Shown here piece after piece: positions 38,061-47,046 of a DNA stretch of 64,000 bases. Made by a program: the position numbers and the translations under genes. The stretch covers positions 992,001 to 1,056,000 of the forward strand of contig NZ_LT629755.1 of the NCBI RefSeq assembly GCF_900104685.1, written 5' to 3'. Source of the DNA: Agromyces flavus. Its GTDB lineage: Bacteria > Actinomycetota > Actinomycetes > Actinomycetales > Microbacteriaceae. Below the pieces are notes generated by a model, which was not told the origin of the DNA, made no database searches, and worked only from the letters and a program-made list of their open reading frames with translations. The number at the start of each line of letters is the position of its first letter. The first letter of the stretch is position 1.

Positions 38061-39266
38061 TCAGCGGCCCTTTCCGTAGCGCTTGTGGTGCGGGTTCTCC
38101 CAGATGACGCTGCCGCCCTGGCCGAGGCCGACGCACATCGCCGTGAGGCCGTATCGCACCTCGGGGTGCTGCTCGAACTGGCGGGCGAGCTGGATCATGA
38201 GGCGGACGCCCGACGCCGCGAGCGGGTGGCCGATCGCGATGGCGCCGCCCCACTGGTTGACGCGCGGATCCTCGTCGTCGATGCCGAAGTGGTCGAGGAA
38301 GCTCAGCACCTGCACGGCGAACGCCTCGTTGAGCTCGAACAGGCCGATGTCGTCGATCTTCAGGCCGGCGCGCTTCAGCGCCTTCTCGGTCGACGGGATG
38401 GGTCCGATGCCCATGACCTCGGGCTGCACGCCGGCGAAGCCGAAGCTCACCATGCGCATCTTGGTGGGCAGGCCGAGTTCCTTCGCCGCATCCGCGCTGG
38501 CGAGGATCGACGCCGTCGCGCCGTCGGTGAGCGGTGAGGCGTTGCCGGCCGTCACCTTGCCGTGGGGCCGGAACGGGGTCTTCAGGGTCGCGAGTCCCTC
38601 CATGGTGGTCTCGGGGCGGCGGCCCTCGTCCTCGGTGGCGAGGCCCCAGCCCTCCGGGGTGCGGATCGCGACCGGCACGAGGTCGGGCTGGATCTGCCCG
38701 GCGTCGTAGGCGGCCTGCACCTTCTGCTGGCTGAGCATGCCGAAGCGGTCGCTGCGCTCCTTGGTGAGCTCGGGGAAGCGGTCGTGCAGGCGCTCGGCCG
38801 TGTTGCCCATGTTCAGCGCGTCGGCCGCGACGAGCTTCTCGGCGAGGAAGCGCGGGTTGGGGTCGGCGTCGAGGCCCATCGGGTGGCGGCCCATGTGCTC
38901 GACACCGCCGGCGATCACGACGTCGTACTGGCCGAAGCCGATGCCGGCGCCGGTGGTGGTCACGGCGGTCATCGCGCCCGCGCACATACGGTCGATCGCG
39001 AAGCCGGGCACGCTCAGCGGGAGGCCCGCGAGGATCGCCGCGGTGCGGCCGAGCGTCAGGCCTTGGTCGCCCTGCTGGGTGGTGGCGGCGATGGCCACGT
39101 CGTCCACTCGGTCGGTGGGCAGGTTGGGGTTGCGCTCGAGGAGACCGCTGATCGCCTTGACGGCGAGGTCGTCGGCCCTCGTGTTCCAGTACATGCCCTT
39201 TTCGCCGGCCCGTCCGAACGGGGTACGGACCCCGTCGACGAACACGACATCAGCTCGTTCAGCCAC
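38061..39266 (-). CDS. fadA: Acetyl-CoA C-acyltransferase (thiolase)
   Basis: Cleaves 3-ketoacyl-CoA to acetyl-CoA in beta-oxidation (401 residues). The nucleophile is Cys95 in DRMCAGAMT. The other active-site elements are NEAFAVQ, GGAIAIGHPLAASG (His) and CVGLGQGG (second Cys). The GTG at 39266 has AGGGAG upstream. It forms a two-gene operon with the multifunctional enzyme that follows. Confidence 0.96.
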   Translation of the reverse strand: MAERADVVFVDGVRTPFGRAGEKGMYWNTRADDLAVKAISGLLERNPNLPTDRVDDVAIAATTQQGDQGLTLGRTAAILAGLPLSVPGFAIDRMCAGAMTAVTTTGAGIGFGQYDVVIAGGVEHMGRHPMGLDADPNPRFLAEKLVAADALNMGNTAERLHDRFPELTKERSDRFGMLSQQKVQAAYDAGQIQPDLVPVAIRTPEGWGLATEDEGRRPETTMEGLATLKTPFRPHGKVTAGNASPLTDGATASILASADAAKELGLPTKMRMVSFGFAGVQPEVMGIGPIPSTEKALKRAGLKIDDIGLFELNEAFAVQVLSFLDHFGIDDEDPRVNQWGGAIAIGHPLAASGVRLMIQLARQFEQHPEVRYGLTAMCVGLGQGGSVIWENPHHKRYGKGR

Positions 39267-39344
39267 GCTGCAGCTCCCTTTTCGAGTGAGGAATGCCCCG
39301 ATCCTAGGAACGCATCCCGAGCACGCGGAATCGGTTGGCGGTTC

Positions 39345-40541
39345 CTACGAAGCCTCGTGCGTCGCGTCCTCCAGCGATTGTGCCGCCTTCACAAACGCAT
39401 CGGCGATTATCTGTGTGGTTGCCTCAAGCTGCCATGGCCTGGCACCGAGCGCGGCGAGGGCCTCGGCGATGTGCTCGGCCGACGGCTCGGCGGGCGGATG
39501 CCACGCGACACGGCGCAGGTGATCGGGCGTGAGCAGGTTCTCGACGGGCATGTCCATCCGCTCCGCCACATCGGCCAGCGCGGCCTTCGCGAGCCGGAGC
39601 CGTGCGTCGGCCTCCGGGTTGCGGGCGGCCCACGCACGCGGCGGCGGCGGCGCGTCGCTCGGCACCCGCGCGGCGGGCGGAGCTGCCGTGCGCGCCTCCT
39701 CGATGGCCGACCACCACCGGTCGAGCTCGGTACGGCTGGCGCGCCCGTTGAACGCCTTGAGATCGGCCAGCGCGCGCTTGGACTCGGGCAGCGACTTCGC
39801 CACCGCGAGGATCGAGGCGTCGGGAATGAGCCGTCCGGGTGCCGTGTCAACCTCGGCGGCGAGCGAGTCACGAGCCTGCCAGAGCGCACGAGCGACCGCG
39901 AGGTTGCGGGGTGAGCGCAGCGAATGGATGCCGCTCAGTCGGCGCCACGGCTCGGCTGCGGGCGGCTTCGCCTCGCGACGGATGGTGGCCTCGAACTCCT
40001 GCGCCGCGATGTCGGACTTGCCGGCCTGATCGAGCCGTTGCGCGAGCTCGTCGCGGACGTCGACGAGCAGCTCCACGTCGAGTGCGGCGTAGCGCAGCCA
40101 GGGCTGGGGGAGCGGCCTCGTCGACCAGTCGGCCGCCGAGTGCTCCTTCGCGAGCCGGATGCCGAGGAGCTCCTCGACCACGGAGGCCAGCCCGACGCGC
40201 GGCATGCCGAGCAGGCGCGCCGCGAGCTCCGTGTCGAAGATCCGCTCGGGGTCGAGTCCGACCTCGCGCAGGCACGCGAGGTCCTGGCTCGCGGCGTGCA
40301 GGTCCCACTCGACGTCGCGGATGACCGACTGGAGGTCGTCGAATCCGTCGAGCTCGGTCGGGTCGAACAGGAACGTGCCCGCGCCGCGGCGGTAGAGCTG
40401 GATGAGGTAGGCCCGTTGGGAGTAGCGGAACCCGCTCGCACGTTCGGCATCGACGGCCACGGGCCCCTCGCCGCCCGCGATGCGCTCGACGGCCTCGTCG
40501 TACTCATCGCGGGAGCCGATCACGTGGAACTCGTCAGCCAC
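39345..40541 (-). CDS. Ribonuclease D-like DEDDy exonuclease with HRDC domains
   Basis: A 398-residue 3'-5' exonuclease. The DEDDy residues are Asp31 and Glu33 (VDAER), Asp87 (AASQDLACL), and Tyr151 with Asp155 (RYAALDVELL). The C-terminal half contains HRDC-type helical repeats (RNLAVARALWQARDSLA). Role by family: trimming of tRNA or other stable RNA 3' ends. The GTG at 40541 has GGAGGAGAC upstream and overlaps the DUF3000 gene by 8 bp, so the two are coupled, an arrangement common in actinobacteria near dxs. Confidence 0.92.
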   Translation of the reverse strand: MADEFHVIGSRDEYDEAVERIAGGEGPVAVDAERASGFRYSQRAYLIQLYRRGAGTFLFDPTELDGFDDLQSVIRDVEWDLHAASQDLACLREVGLDPERIFDTELAARLLGMPRVGLASVVEELLGIRLAKEHSAADWSTRPLPQPWLRYAALDVELLVDVRDELAQRLDQAGKSDIAAQEFEATIRREAKPPAAEPWRRLSGIHSLRSPRNLAVARALWQARDSLAAEVDTAPGRLIPDASILAVAKSLPESKRALADLKAFNGRASRTELDRWWSAIEEARTAAPPAARVPSDAPPPPRAWAARNPEADARLRLAKAALADVAERMDMPVENLLTPDHLRRVAWHPPAEPSAEHIAEALAALGARPWQLEATTQIIADAFVKAAQSLEDATHEAS

Positions 40542-41121
40542 GTCTCCTCCTCCGTCGCGGAAGGGCCGTCACCCCCTCGGACGATGGAGGCAGCCCTGCC
40601 AGCATGCACAGCAACTCACTCCACCCTTCCACATGCGGGCCCGCCGCCTCATCGAGCGGGGTCCACGAGGCCCGGAGTTCGAGTTCGGCACCGTCGCCCT
40701 GGCGGGCGAGCTCGCCGAACCCGGTGGAGAGGATCTTCGTCACCGTGCCCGATGCCGCGACGTACTTGGCGCCACGAGCGTCGAGCGCGTCGACGAGCCA
40801 CGACCACGCCACCTCGGCGAGGAACGGGTCGGTGCCGATGTCGGTCTCGAGCGGCGCCTGCGCGAAGCACACCACGCGGAACCGGCCGCCCCAGGACTCC
40901 GGTTCGGCGGGGTCGTAGAGCAGCACGAACCGCCCGGTGCCGAGCTCGGAGTCGTCGCCGTGGCGGCCCGTGCCGACATCGGCCGAGAGGGCGACGGCCC
41001 ACGGGGCGAGCGAGGACGGCGCGGTGATCTCGGACACCCGCAGTTCCGGGCGCGGCGCGGCGCCCCGCAGCGACGCGAGCGCCGCGGCGAACTCCGGGGG
41101 TGGCACCGCCGAGTCGGACAC
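40534..41121 (-). CDS. DUF3000 domain-containing protein
   Basis: A 195-residue actinobacterial protein. The DUF3000 core is recognisable in FRVVCFAQAPLETDIGTDPFLAEVAWSWLVDALD and AGPHVEGWSELLCMLAGLPP. The C-terminus is a run of arginines. The function is unknown; the constant neighbour is the RNase D-like gene, with which it overlaps. The GTG at 41121 has no ribosome binding site but has TAGTCT six bases upstream, so a leaderless start is likely. Confidence 0.92.
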   Translation of the reverse strand: MSDSAVPPPEFAAALASLRGAAPRPELRVSEITAPSSLAPWAVALSADVGTGRHGDDSELGTGRFVLLYDPAEPESWGGRFRVVCFAQAPLETDIGTDPFLAEVAWSWLVDALDARGAKYVAASGTVTKILSTGFGELARQGDGAELELRASWTPLDEAAGPHVEGWSELLCMLAGLPPSSEGVTALPRRRRRRG

Positions 41122-41127
41122 GTGTGC

Positions 41128-41137
41128 AGACTAGAGT
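41128..41137. promoter_or_regulatory. Overlapping divergent -10 elements
   Basis: On the minus strand TAGTCT (41128-41133) stands six bases before the DUF3000 GTG. On the plus strand TAGAGT (41132-41137) points to the alpha/beta hydrolase gene 70 bp away. They share two bases inside a small inverted repeat (CAGACT-AG-AGTCTG), so the two polymerases could not bind at once. Confidence 0.45.
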
Positions 41138-41206
41138 CTGGATCAGGGGGGTCCGTGGCGGCGCGCCGCGACCTCGCGGCGAAGCAGCCGAGAGCCGGGA
41201 GGCAGG

Positions 41207-42388
41207 ATGTCACGACTCGAGCGCACGGTGGGACCGGTCGCTGCAGTGCTGGGCGGCGTGGCGGTGCTCGGTGCCGCGGCCGTCGCCGCGACCGCCGCGA
41301 CCGCCGTCGTGTTCGCGCGTCGGGTCGTCACCCCCGAACCCCAGCGCGAGGACGACCTGCGCATCGAGAGCGTCGATCTCGCCGCGGGCGAGCTCACCCT
41401 CACGTCGAACCCCGACACCCGCGTCCCGGGCCGGTACGGTCTCTGGTTCGAGCACGATTCGGGCCATGCCCGGCTCGGCGAGGTGGTCGACGACGACGGC
41501 CACCGGGTGCGCCGTCGGATCGAGGCCGTCGACTTCGGACGCCTGGACCGTGCGGGGCGAGGCCGGCTCAGCGGCTGGTACCACCTCGGTCCGTGGGAGG
41601 TCGGCGACCACTACGAGAACGTGGTCGTCGAAACGCCGCTCGGACCGGCGCCCGCCTGGTTCATCCCGGCTCCTGACACGACCGGTGCGCCCTCGACCGA
41701 CTGGGTCGTGCAGGTGCACGGTCGAGGCGCGAAGCGTCACGAGACGCTTCGCGCGGTGTCCCCGGCCCGCGAGGCCGGCTGGTCGACCCTCGTGATCTCC
41801 TATCGCAACGACGGCGAGGCGCCCGAGAGCGAGGATCGCCGCTACGGCCTGGGCGGCACCGAGTGGGAGGACGTGGTCGCCGCGGTCAGGTACGCGGTGG
41901 CCCATGGCGCCCGGCGCACCGTGCTCATGGGATGGTCGATGGGGGGGTCCATCGTGCTGCAGACCGTGCTCCGGTCCGCCGAGGTCCGAGAGCACCTCGT
42001 CGGCGTGATGCTCGAGTCGCCGGCGGTCGACTGGCCCGACATCCTCCGATTCCAGGGCCGTGCCCTCGGCTGGCCCGCCGAGCTCGGCGGCGCCGTCGCG
42101 CGCGTCCTCAGCGCGCCGGTCGCCGGGACGCTCACGGGCCTGGCGGCCCCGATCGACCTCGAGGCGCTCGATGCCGTGGCTCGGGCCGATGAGCTCGACG
42201 TGCCGATCCTGCTCATGCACAGCGAGGACGACGGCTTCGTGCCGATCGACGGGTCGCGCCGGCTCGCGGCGGTCCGCGCCGACCTCGTGCGGTTCGAGGT
42301 CTTCGACGAGGCGCGCCACACGCGGCTGTGGAACTTCGATCCCGAGCGCTGGAGCGGGCTCGTTCGCGATTGGCTCGCCGCGCGCTGA
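41207..42388 (+). CDS. Membrane-anchored alpha/beta hydrolase
   Basis: A 393-residue protein. A long hydrophobic N-terminal segment (residues ~9-37, Ala/Val-rich) would anchor it in the membrane with the enzyme outside. The hydrolase domain has VQVHGRGAKRHE, the nucleophile elbow GWSMGG, the acid in LLMHSEDDGFVP and the histidine in EARHTRLW. It resembles serine aminopeptidase S33/BAAT-type hydrolases; the substrate is unknown. The ATG at 41207 has GGGAGG upstream. It is convergent with sufE. Confidence 0.88.
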   Translation: MSRLERTVGPVAAVLGGVAVLGAAAVAATAATAVVFARRVVTPEPQREDDLRIESVDLAAGELTLTSNPDTRVPGRYGLWFEHDSGHARLGEVVDDDGHRVRRRIEAVDFGRLDRAGRGRLSGWYHLGPWEVGDHYENVVVETPLGPAPAWFIPAPDTTGAPSTDWVVQVHGRGAKRHETLRAVSPAREAGWSTLVISYRNDGEAPESEDRRYGLGGTEWEDVVAAVRYAVAHGARRTVLMGWSMGGSIVLQTVLRSAEVREHLVGVMLESPAVDWPDILRFQGRALGWPAELGGAVARVLSAPVAGTLTGLAAPIDLEALDAVARADELDVPILLMHSEDDGFVPIDGSRRLAAVRADLVRFEVFDEARHTRLWNFDPERWSGLVRDWLAAR

Positions 42389-42397
42389 ACCGTTTGC

Positions 42398-42838
42398 TCA
42401 GGCGGCCAGTCGCGCCGACAGTTGACGCTTGGCCCGCGCCAGCATGCCCGACATGCCGCGCACGCGGAGCGGCGAGACCGCCTCGTTCAGCCCCAGCGAC
42501 TGCGGGTAATCGGACGGGATCGCCATCACCTCGTCGGGCGTGAGCCCGTCGAGTCCCTGCGCCAGGATCGAGGCGAACCCGCGCGTGGTCGGCGCTTCGG
42601 CGGGAGCCGTCGCATGCATGTGCACGCGCCCCGCGTCATCCAGCTCGACGAAGATGTACACCGGCGATTGGCATTCCTCGACGCGCTCGAGCAGGTCAGG
42701 GTGATCGCGGTACCGCTCGGGCAGCTCGGGGAGCTCGTTCGAGAAGTCGAGCAGCAGGGTGAGGCGGTCCTTCACGCCGAGGGCGAGGAAGTCCTCGCGC
42801 GTCTCGGCGAGTGCGGCGGGCAGGGTCGTGGCATCCAT
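42398..42838 (-). CDS. sufE: SufE family cysteine desulfuration protein
   Basis: Accepts sulfur from the cysteine desulfurase SufS and passes it to the Fe-S assembly scaffold. The conserved acceptor cysteine is Cys56 in EECQSPVYIFVE, and the C-terminal SPLRVRGMSGML is typical. Length is 146 residues. The ATG at 42838 has GGGAGA nine bases upstream; an ATG three codons earlier lies right on that site. It follows the rhodanese gene by 41 bp, so the two sulfur-handling proteins probably share an mRNA. Confidence 0.93.
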   Translation of the reverse strand: MDATTLPAALAETREDFLALGVKDRLTLLLDFSNELPELPERYRDHPDLLERVEECQSPVYIFVELDDAGRVHMHATAPAEAPTTRGFASILAQGLDGLTPDEVMAIPSDYPQSLGLNEAVSPLRVRGMSGMLARAKRQLSARLAA

Positions 42839-42879
42839 CCCGACCATTCTCCCATCCGGCGGCTGGAGGGTTCCCCGGC

Positions 42880-43779
42880 TCAGCGGGCGGGCAGCTCGCC
42901 GCGTGCGGTGCCCGTCACGATCGGGACGCGTACGGCGCTGCCCCACTCGGTCCACGAGCCGTCGTAGTTGCGCACGTGGTCGTAGCCGAGGAGGTGCTCG
43001 AGCACGAACCAGGTGTGGCTCGAGCGCTCGCCGATGCGGCAGTAGGCGATGATCTCGTCGTCGTCCTGCAGCCCCACCTCGTCGCGGTAGATCGCCTCGA
43101 GCTCGGCGCGCGAGCGGAACGTGCCGTCGTCGGCGGCGGCGCGAGCCCAGGGCACGGATGCCGCGGTCGGGATGTGGCCCGCCCGAAGTGCACCCTCCTC
43201 GGGATAGGCGGGGGCGCTCGTGCGCTCGCCCGAGTACTCCTCGGGGGAGCGCACGTCGATGAGGGGCTTGCCGAGGTGGGCGAGCACGTCCTCCTTGAAG
43301 GCACGCACGGTGGAGTCGTCGCGCTCGACGACGGGGTACTCGACGGGGACGACCGTGGCCGGCTCGGTTGTGAGCGGCCGCCCCTCGGCGATCCACTTGT
43401 CGCGGCCGCCGTCGAGCAGGCGCACGTCCGCGTGCCCGAACAGCGTGAAGACCCAGAGTGCGTACGCCGCCCACCAGTTGTTCTTGTCGCCGTAGATGAC
43501 GACGGTCGAGTCGCGCGCGATGCCCTTGGAGCCGACGAGCGCCGCGAACTGCTCGCCGTTCAGGTAGTCGCGCACGACCGGGTCGTTGAGCTCGGTGTGC
43601 CAGTCGACCTTGGCTGCGCCCGGGATATGCCCGGTCTCGTAGAGCAGGACGTCCTCGTCGGACTCGACGACGACGAGGCCCGGCCGGCCGAGCCGCTCGG
43701 CGAGCCATTCGGTGGTGACGAGGCGCTCGGGGTGCGCGTACTCGGCCAGCTTGGCGGCGGGGTCGAAATCGACGGGCAT
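42880..43779 (-). CDS. Thiosulfate/3-mercaptopyruvate sulfurtransferase (two-domain rhodanese)
   Basis: A 299-residue tandem rhodanese. The inactive N-terminal domain is followed by a catalytic C-terminal domain whose active-site loop is [13 protein letters not shown], with the persulfide cysteine at residue 247. The loop CRIGERS resembles actinobacterial CysA/SseA sulfurtransferases. The ATG at 43779 has AGGAGGT upstream. It is probably cotranscribed with sufE and may supply sulfane sulfur for Fe-S or thiolation pathways. Confidence 0.93.
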   Translation of the reverse strand: MPVDFDPAAKLAEYAHPERLVTTEWLAERLGRPGLVVVESDEDVLLYETGHIPGAAKVDWHTELNDPVVRDYLNGEQFAALVGSKGIARDSTVVIYGDKNNWWAAYALWVFTLFGHADVRLLDGGRDKWIAEGRPLTTEPATVVPVEYPVVERDDSTVRAFKEDVLAHLGKPLIDVRSPEEYSGERTSAPAYPEEGALRAGHIPTAASVPWARAAADDGTFRSRAELEAIYRDEVGLQDDDEIIAYCRIGERSSHTWFVLEHLLGYDHVRNYDGSWTEWGSAVRVPIVTGTARGELPAR

Positions 43780-43921
43780 GGGGACCTCCTGGGGTCGTCC
43801 GGTCGGACGAGGGGTGCGGGGCGTCGGACTAGGCTGGTCACCTGTCCACCACGAATCTACGCGGCGCGCCGGTCGGCGTCACCGGGCCCGTCACCATGTG
43901 CAACACGGGAGCCCCTCGCCG

Positions 43922-44977
43922 ATGACCACTGCAGCGACATCCGCCCCCGAGCGCCTCGTCGACCGGAACCCCACCATCACCGGTGCGGAGATCGCCTCCG
44001 AACTGGTGCCGCCGCCCCAGTTCGAGCACGCCTCCTTCGAGTCGTACCGGCCCGACCCCGACTTCCCGTCGCAGCAGGCCGCGCTCGACCGGCTCAAGGA
44101 GTTCGCCGGAGCATGGCGCGCGGCGCAGCGCCCCGGCGGGTTCTTCTCGCGCAAGCGGCCTGCGCGCATCGAGCTGCCCGGCGTCTACCTCGACGGCGGC
44201 TTCGGCGTCGGCAAGACGCACCTGCTCGCGGCGCTGTGGCACGTCGCCCACGGACCCAAGTACTTCGGCACGTTCATCGAATACACGGCCCTCGTCGGCG
44301 CGCTCGGCTATGCGCCGGCCGTCGAGCTGCTGCGCGGCGCGCGCCTGGTCTGCATCGACGAGTTCGAGCTCGACGACCCAGGCGACACCATGCTCATGAC
44401 GCGCTTCCTGGGCGAGCTCATGGCCGGTGGCACGCGCGTCGCCGCGACATCGAACACGCCGCCGAACGCGCTCGGCGAAGGGCGCTTCGCAGCCGCCGAC
44501 TTCCTCCGCGAGATCCATGCACTCTCGTCGAACTTCGAGACGCTGCGGATCGACGGCCTCGACTACCGTCGCCGCGACACCGAGGGGCACAGCGAGACGC
44601 AGGGCGACGACGCGAGCGTGCAGCACGCGGCGTCCGCCCTCGCCGGCCGGGGCCATCGGGTCTCGCTCGACACGTTCGACGCGCTCATCGCACACCTGGC
44701 GACCGTGCACCCGTCGAAGTACATCAAGCTCATCGACGGGCTCGAGATCATCGCGCTCACCGGGGTCCACGAGCTGACCGACCAGAACGCCGCGCTGCGG
44801 CTCGTCGCGTTCATCGACCGCGTCTACGACGCCGAGGTGCCGATCATCGCGAGCGGCGTCCCGCTCGACGGGGTCTTCGGCGGTGACATGCTCTCGGGCG
44901 GATACCGCAAGAAGTACCTGCGCTCGATGTCGCGCATGATCGCCCTCACGACCGGCGAGCTCCCGCCGCACGACTGA
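43922..44977 (+). CDS. zapE: Cell division protein ZapE (AFG1-like ATPase)
   Basis: A 351-residue P-loop ATPase of the AFG1/ZapE family. Walker A is GGFGVGKTH (residues 92-100), Walker B is LVCIDEFELDD, and AATSNTPPNAL is the sensor region. ZapE destabilises FtsZ polymers in Escherichia coli; in actinobacteria the role is untested. The ATG at 43922 begins MTTAATSAPERLVDR. A TAGGCT hexamer near 43831 is a possible -10. It is divergent from the rhodanese gene. Confidence 0.92.
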   Translation: MTTAATSAPERLVDRNPTITGAEIASELVPPPQFEHASFESYRPDPDFPSQQAALDRLKEFAGAWRAAQRPGGFFSRKRPARIELPGVYLDGGFGVGKTHLLAALWHVAHGPKYFGTFIEYTALVGALGYAPAVELLRGARLVCIDEFELDDPGDTMLMTRFLGELMAGGTRVAATSNTPPNALGEGRFAAADFLREIHALSSNFETLRIDGLDYRRRDTEGHSETQGDDASVQHAASALAGRGHRVSLDTFDALIAHLATVHPSKYIKLIDGLEIIALTGVHELTDQNAALRLVAFIDRVYDAEVPIIASGVPLDGVFGGDMLSGGYRKKYLRSMSRMIALTTGELPPHD

Positions 44978-45049
44978 TCATCGGCCGACGCCGCGCGGGG
45001 CGATCGGATGCCGGCGCGACGCGAGTTCACATCCGATCCTCCGGTCCGC

Positions 45050-45096
45050 GAAACATGGTGTTTACGCGACGCCGAATCCCGTAACGACCGCGAAAC
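45050..45096 (+). promoter_or_regulatory. GlnR-like half-sites upstream of amt
   Basis: GAAAC-N6-TTTAC at 45050-45065 and GTAAC-N6-GAAAC at 45081-45096 match the 11-bp-spaced half-site pattern (gTnAC-N6-GaAAC) of the actinobacterial nitrogen regulator GlnR. They lie 80-126 bp before the amt start. Known for the family: GlnR activates amtB under nitrogen limitation. The exact promoter is not resolved. Confidence 0.5.
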
Positions 45097-45175
45097 ATCC
45101 GACGCCGTGTTCGGAAACGTCCTCTCAAGAAACTGTTCAGCACCTGCCCCCCCAGATTCTTGAGAGAGGTTCGAC

Positions 45176-46438
45176 ATGGATCAAGGCAACACCGCGTTCC
45201 TGCTGATCGCGGCAGCCCTCGTCCTGCTGATGACCCCCGGACTCGCGTTCTTCTACGGCGGCCTCGTCAAGGCCAAGAGCGTGATCAGCATGATGATGCT
45301 CAGCTTCGGCGCGCTCGGCCTGATCGGCGTGCTGTGGGTCCTCTACGGATACGCCATCGCGTTCCCCGGCTCCGAGGGCCTGGTCCCGCCGTGGTCCATC
45401 GACTGGTCGGCCATCGGCCTCACCAGCCTGCTGGAGACACCTGAGGGTGCCGCCTACCCGCCGCTGGCCTTCGTGGCTTTCCAGGCGACCTTCGCGATCC
45501 TCACGGTCGCGCTCGTCTCGGGCGCCATCGCCGACCGCGCCAAGTTCGGCGCGTGGATGATCTTCGCCGCCATCTGGGCGACCGTGGTCTACTTCCCGGT
45601 CGCGAGCTGGGTCTTCAACTTCGGCCTCGCCGACGACGGATCGTTCGCGTACGGCGGCTGGACGACGTACGGCATGCAGGAGTTCTTCGGGCTCGGCGTG
45701 ATCGACTTCGCGGGCGGTACCGCGGTCCACATCAACGCCGGTGCGGCCGCGCTCGCGCTCGCCCTGGTGCTCGGAAAGCGCGTCGGCTTCTCGAAGGGCG
45801 CGCACGTGCCCCACAACCCGCCGTTCGTGCTCCTCGGCGCCGGGCTTCTGTGGTTCGGATGGTTCGGCTTCAACGCCGGTTCGGAGCTCGCCGCCGACGG
45901 CGTGGCCGCGCTCGCGTTCGTGAACACGATCGCCGCTCCCGCCGCGGCGCTGCTCGCCTGGCTCGTGGTCGAGAAGATCCGCGATGGCAAGCCGACCTCC
46001 GTCGGCGCCGCCTCGGGCGCCGTCGCCGGCCTCGTCGCGATCACCCCGGCCTGCGCCGCGCTCGACCCGGTCTGGGCCATCCTGCTCGGCGTCATCGCGG
46101 GTGCCGTCTGCGCCCTCGCGATCGACCTGAAGTTCAAGTGGGGCTTCGACGACTCGCTCGACGTGGTGGGCATCCATCTCGTCGGCGGCCTGATCGGCAC
46201 GCTCTACATCGGCTTCTTCGCCAACGGCACCGGCCTCTTCATGGGCGGCGACGGCACGCAGCTGCTCGTCCAGGCCATCGCGGCCCTCGCCGTCCTGCTC
46301 TACTCGTTCACGCTCGCCTACGTCATCGGCTTCATCATCCAGAAGACGATCGGCTTCCGCGTGAAGAACGAGGACGAGGTCGCCGGCATCGACACGGTCG
46401 TGCACGGTGAGAAGGGCTACGAGCTCGAGACCGTCTGA
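45176..46438 (+). CDS. amt: Ammonium transporter
   Basis: Inner-membrane ammonium channel of the Amt/MEP/Rh family (420 residues, about 11 membrane spans). Family marks are LLMTPGLAFFYGGLVKAKS at the start, the pore histidine region VDFAGGTAVHINAGAAAL, and VVGIHLVGGLIGTLYIG with the second pore histidine. There is no adjacent glnK or glnD, unlike in streptomycetes, so the PII gene is elsewhere. The ATG at 45176 has GAGAGG upstream. The GlnR-like boxes suggest nitrogen control. Confidence 0.97.
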   Translation: MDQGNTAFLLIAAALVLLMTPGLAFFYGGLVKAKSVISMMMLSFGALGLIGVLWVLYGYAIAFPGSEGLVPPWSIDWSAIGLTSLLETPEGAAYPPLAFVAFQATFAILTVALVSGAIADRAKFGAWMIFAAIWATVVYFPVASWVFNFGLADDGSFAYGGWTTYGMQEFFGLGVIDFAGGTAVHINAGAAALALALVLGKRVGFSKGAHVPHNPPFVLLGAGLLWFGWFGFNAGSELAADGVAALAFVNTIAAPAAALLAWLVVEKIRDGKPTSVGAASGAVAGLVAITPACAALDPVWAILLGVIAGAVCALAIDLKFKWGFDDSLDVVGIHLVGGLIGTLYIGFFANGTGLFMGGDGTQLLVQAIAALAVLLYSFTLAYVIGFIIQKTIGFRVKNEDEVAGIDTVVHGEKGYELETV

Positions 46439-46468
46439 TCCTCCGGATCACCGCGAGGGCGGTGAGGG

Positions 46469-46474
46469 TAGTGT
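46469..46474 (+). promoter_or_regulatory. -10 element for leaderless MazF-like transcript
   Basis: TAGTGT, six bases before the GTG at 46481, with no ribosome binding site between. Confidence 0.52.
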
Positions 46475-46480
46475 GCGGGT

Positions 46481-47032
46481 GTGCCAGACACCCGCCGCTT
46501 CCTCACCGCCCTCGGGCGCGTCATCCGTTCGCTCACCGGCTCGGGGCGGGGTCGGTTGCCGGATGTCGCGCCGCGGCCGCGCGCGGAGGGCGACGAGTCC
46601 TGGCCCGGTCGAACGGGTCCATCGGCGACGGTCGAGCTCGACCCCGCTCGGATCGGACGCGTGCGCTTCTCGTACACGCCCGATCGAGACGGCGAGCCCG
46701 ACCCCGGCGAGGTCGTGTGGACGTGGGTGCCCTACGAGGAGCACGACGGTCGCGGCAAGGACCGGCCCGTGGTGGTCGTCGCCGCGGGCGCGCCGGGGGA
46801 GTTCCTGGCCGTGCAGCTCACGAGCACGCCGCGCGACCATGATCGCAACGCGCTCGCGCTCGGCGCCGGGCCGTGGGATCCGCAGGGGCGGCCGAGTTGG
46901 GCCCGGCTGGATCGCGTGTTCCGGGTCCACGCCGGCGGGATGCGCCGTGAGGCGGCCTCGCTCGACCGCGATCGGTACGGACGGCTCGTCGCCGCGCTCG
47001 AGGAGCGCTACGGCTGGGGCGCACGGCGCTAG
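46481..47032 (+). CDS. PemK/MazF-like protein, no visible antitoxin
   Basis: A 183-residue protein. The MazF/PemK fold begins near residue 76 with GEVVWTWVPYEE, then GKDRPVVVVAAG and FLAVQLTSTPRDHD, with Trp and Asp-rich segments to the end. Residues 1-75 form a basic, Arg/Pro-rich extension without a known domain. In true MazF toxins the GxxVW...G...RPVVV segment forms the RNA-cleaving site. No small antitoxin frame is seen on either side, so it may be a solitary, possibly non-toxic member common in actinobacteria. The start appears leaderless. It lies between amt and the tRNA cluster. Confidence 0.8.
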   Translation: MPDTRRFLTALGRVIRSLTGSGRGRLPDVAPRPRAEGDESWPGRTGPSATVELDPARIGRVRFSYTPDRDGEPDPGEVVWTWVPYEEHDGRGKDRPVVVVAAGAPGEFLAVQLTSTPRDHDRNALALGAGPWDPQGRPSWARLDRVFRVHAGGMRREAASLDRDRYGRLVAALEERYGWGARR

Positions 47033-47046
47033 GGCGGGAACGACGA

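Noticed and set aside
38056..38985. Upstream extension of the fadB frame through the thiolase gene
   Set aside because: The frame stays open by composition only; the crotonase domain starts at the ATG at 38055, and the extension lies within the thiolase coding sequence.
46448..46465. Hairpin after amt (TCACCGC/GCGGTGA) as a terminator
   Set aside because: The stem is only 7 bp, has no T-tract and runs into the promoter of the next gene, so it is too weak to call.
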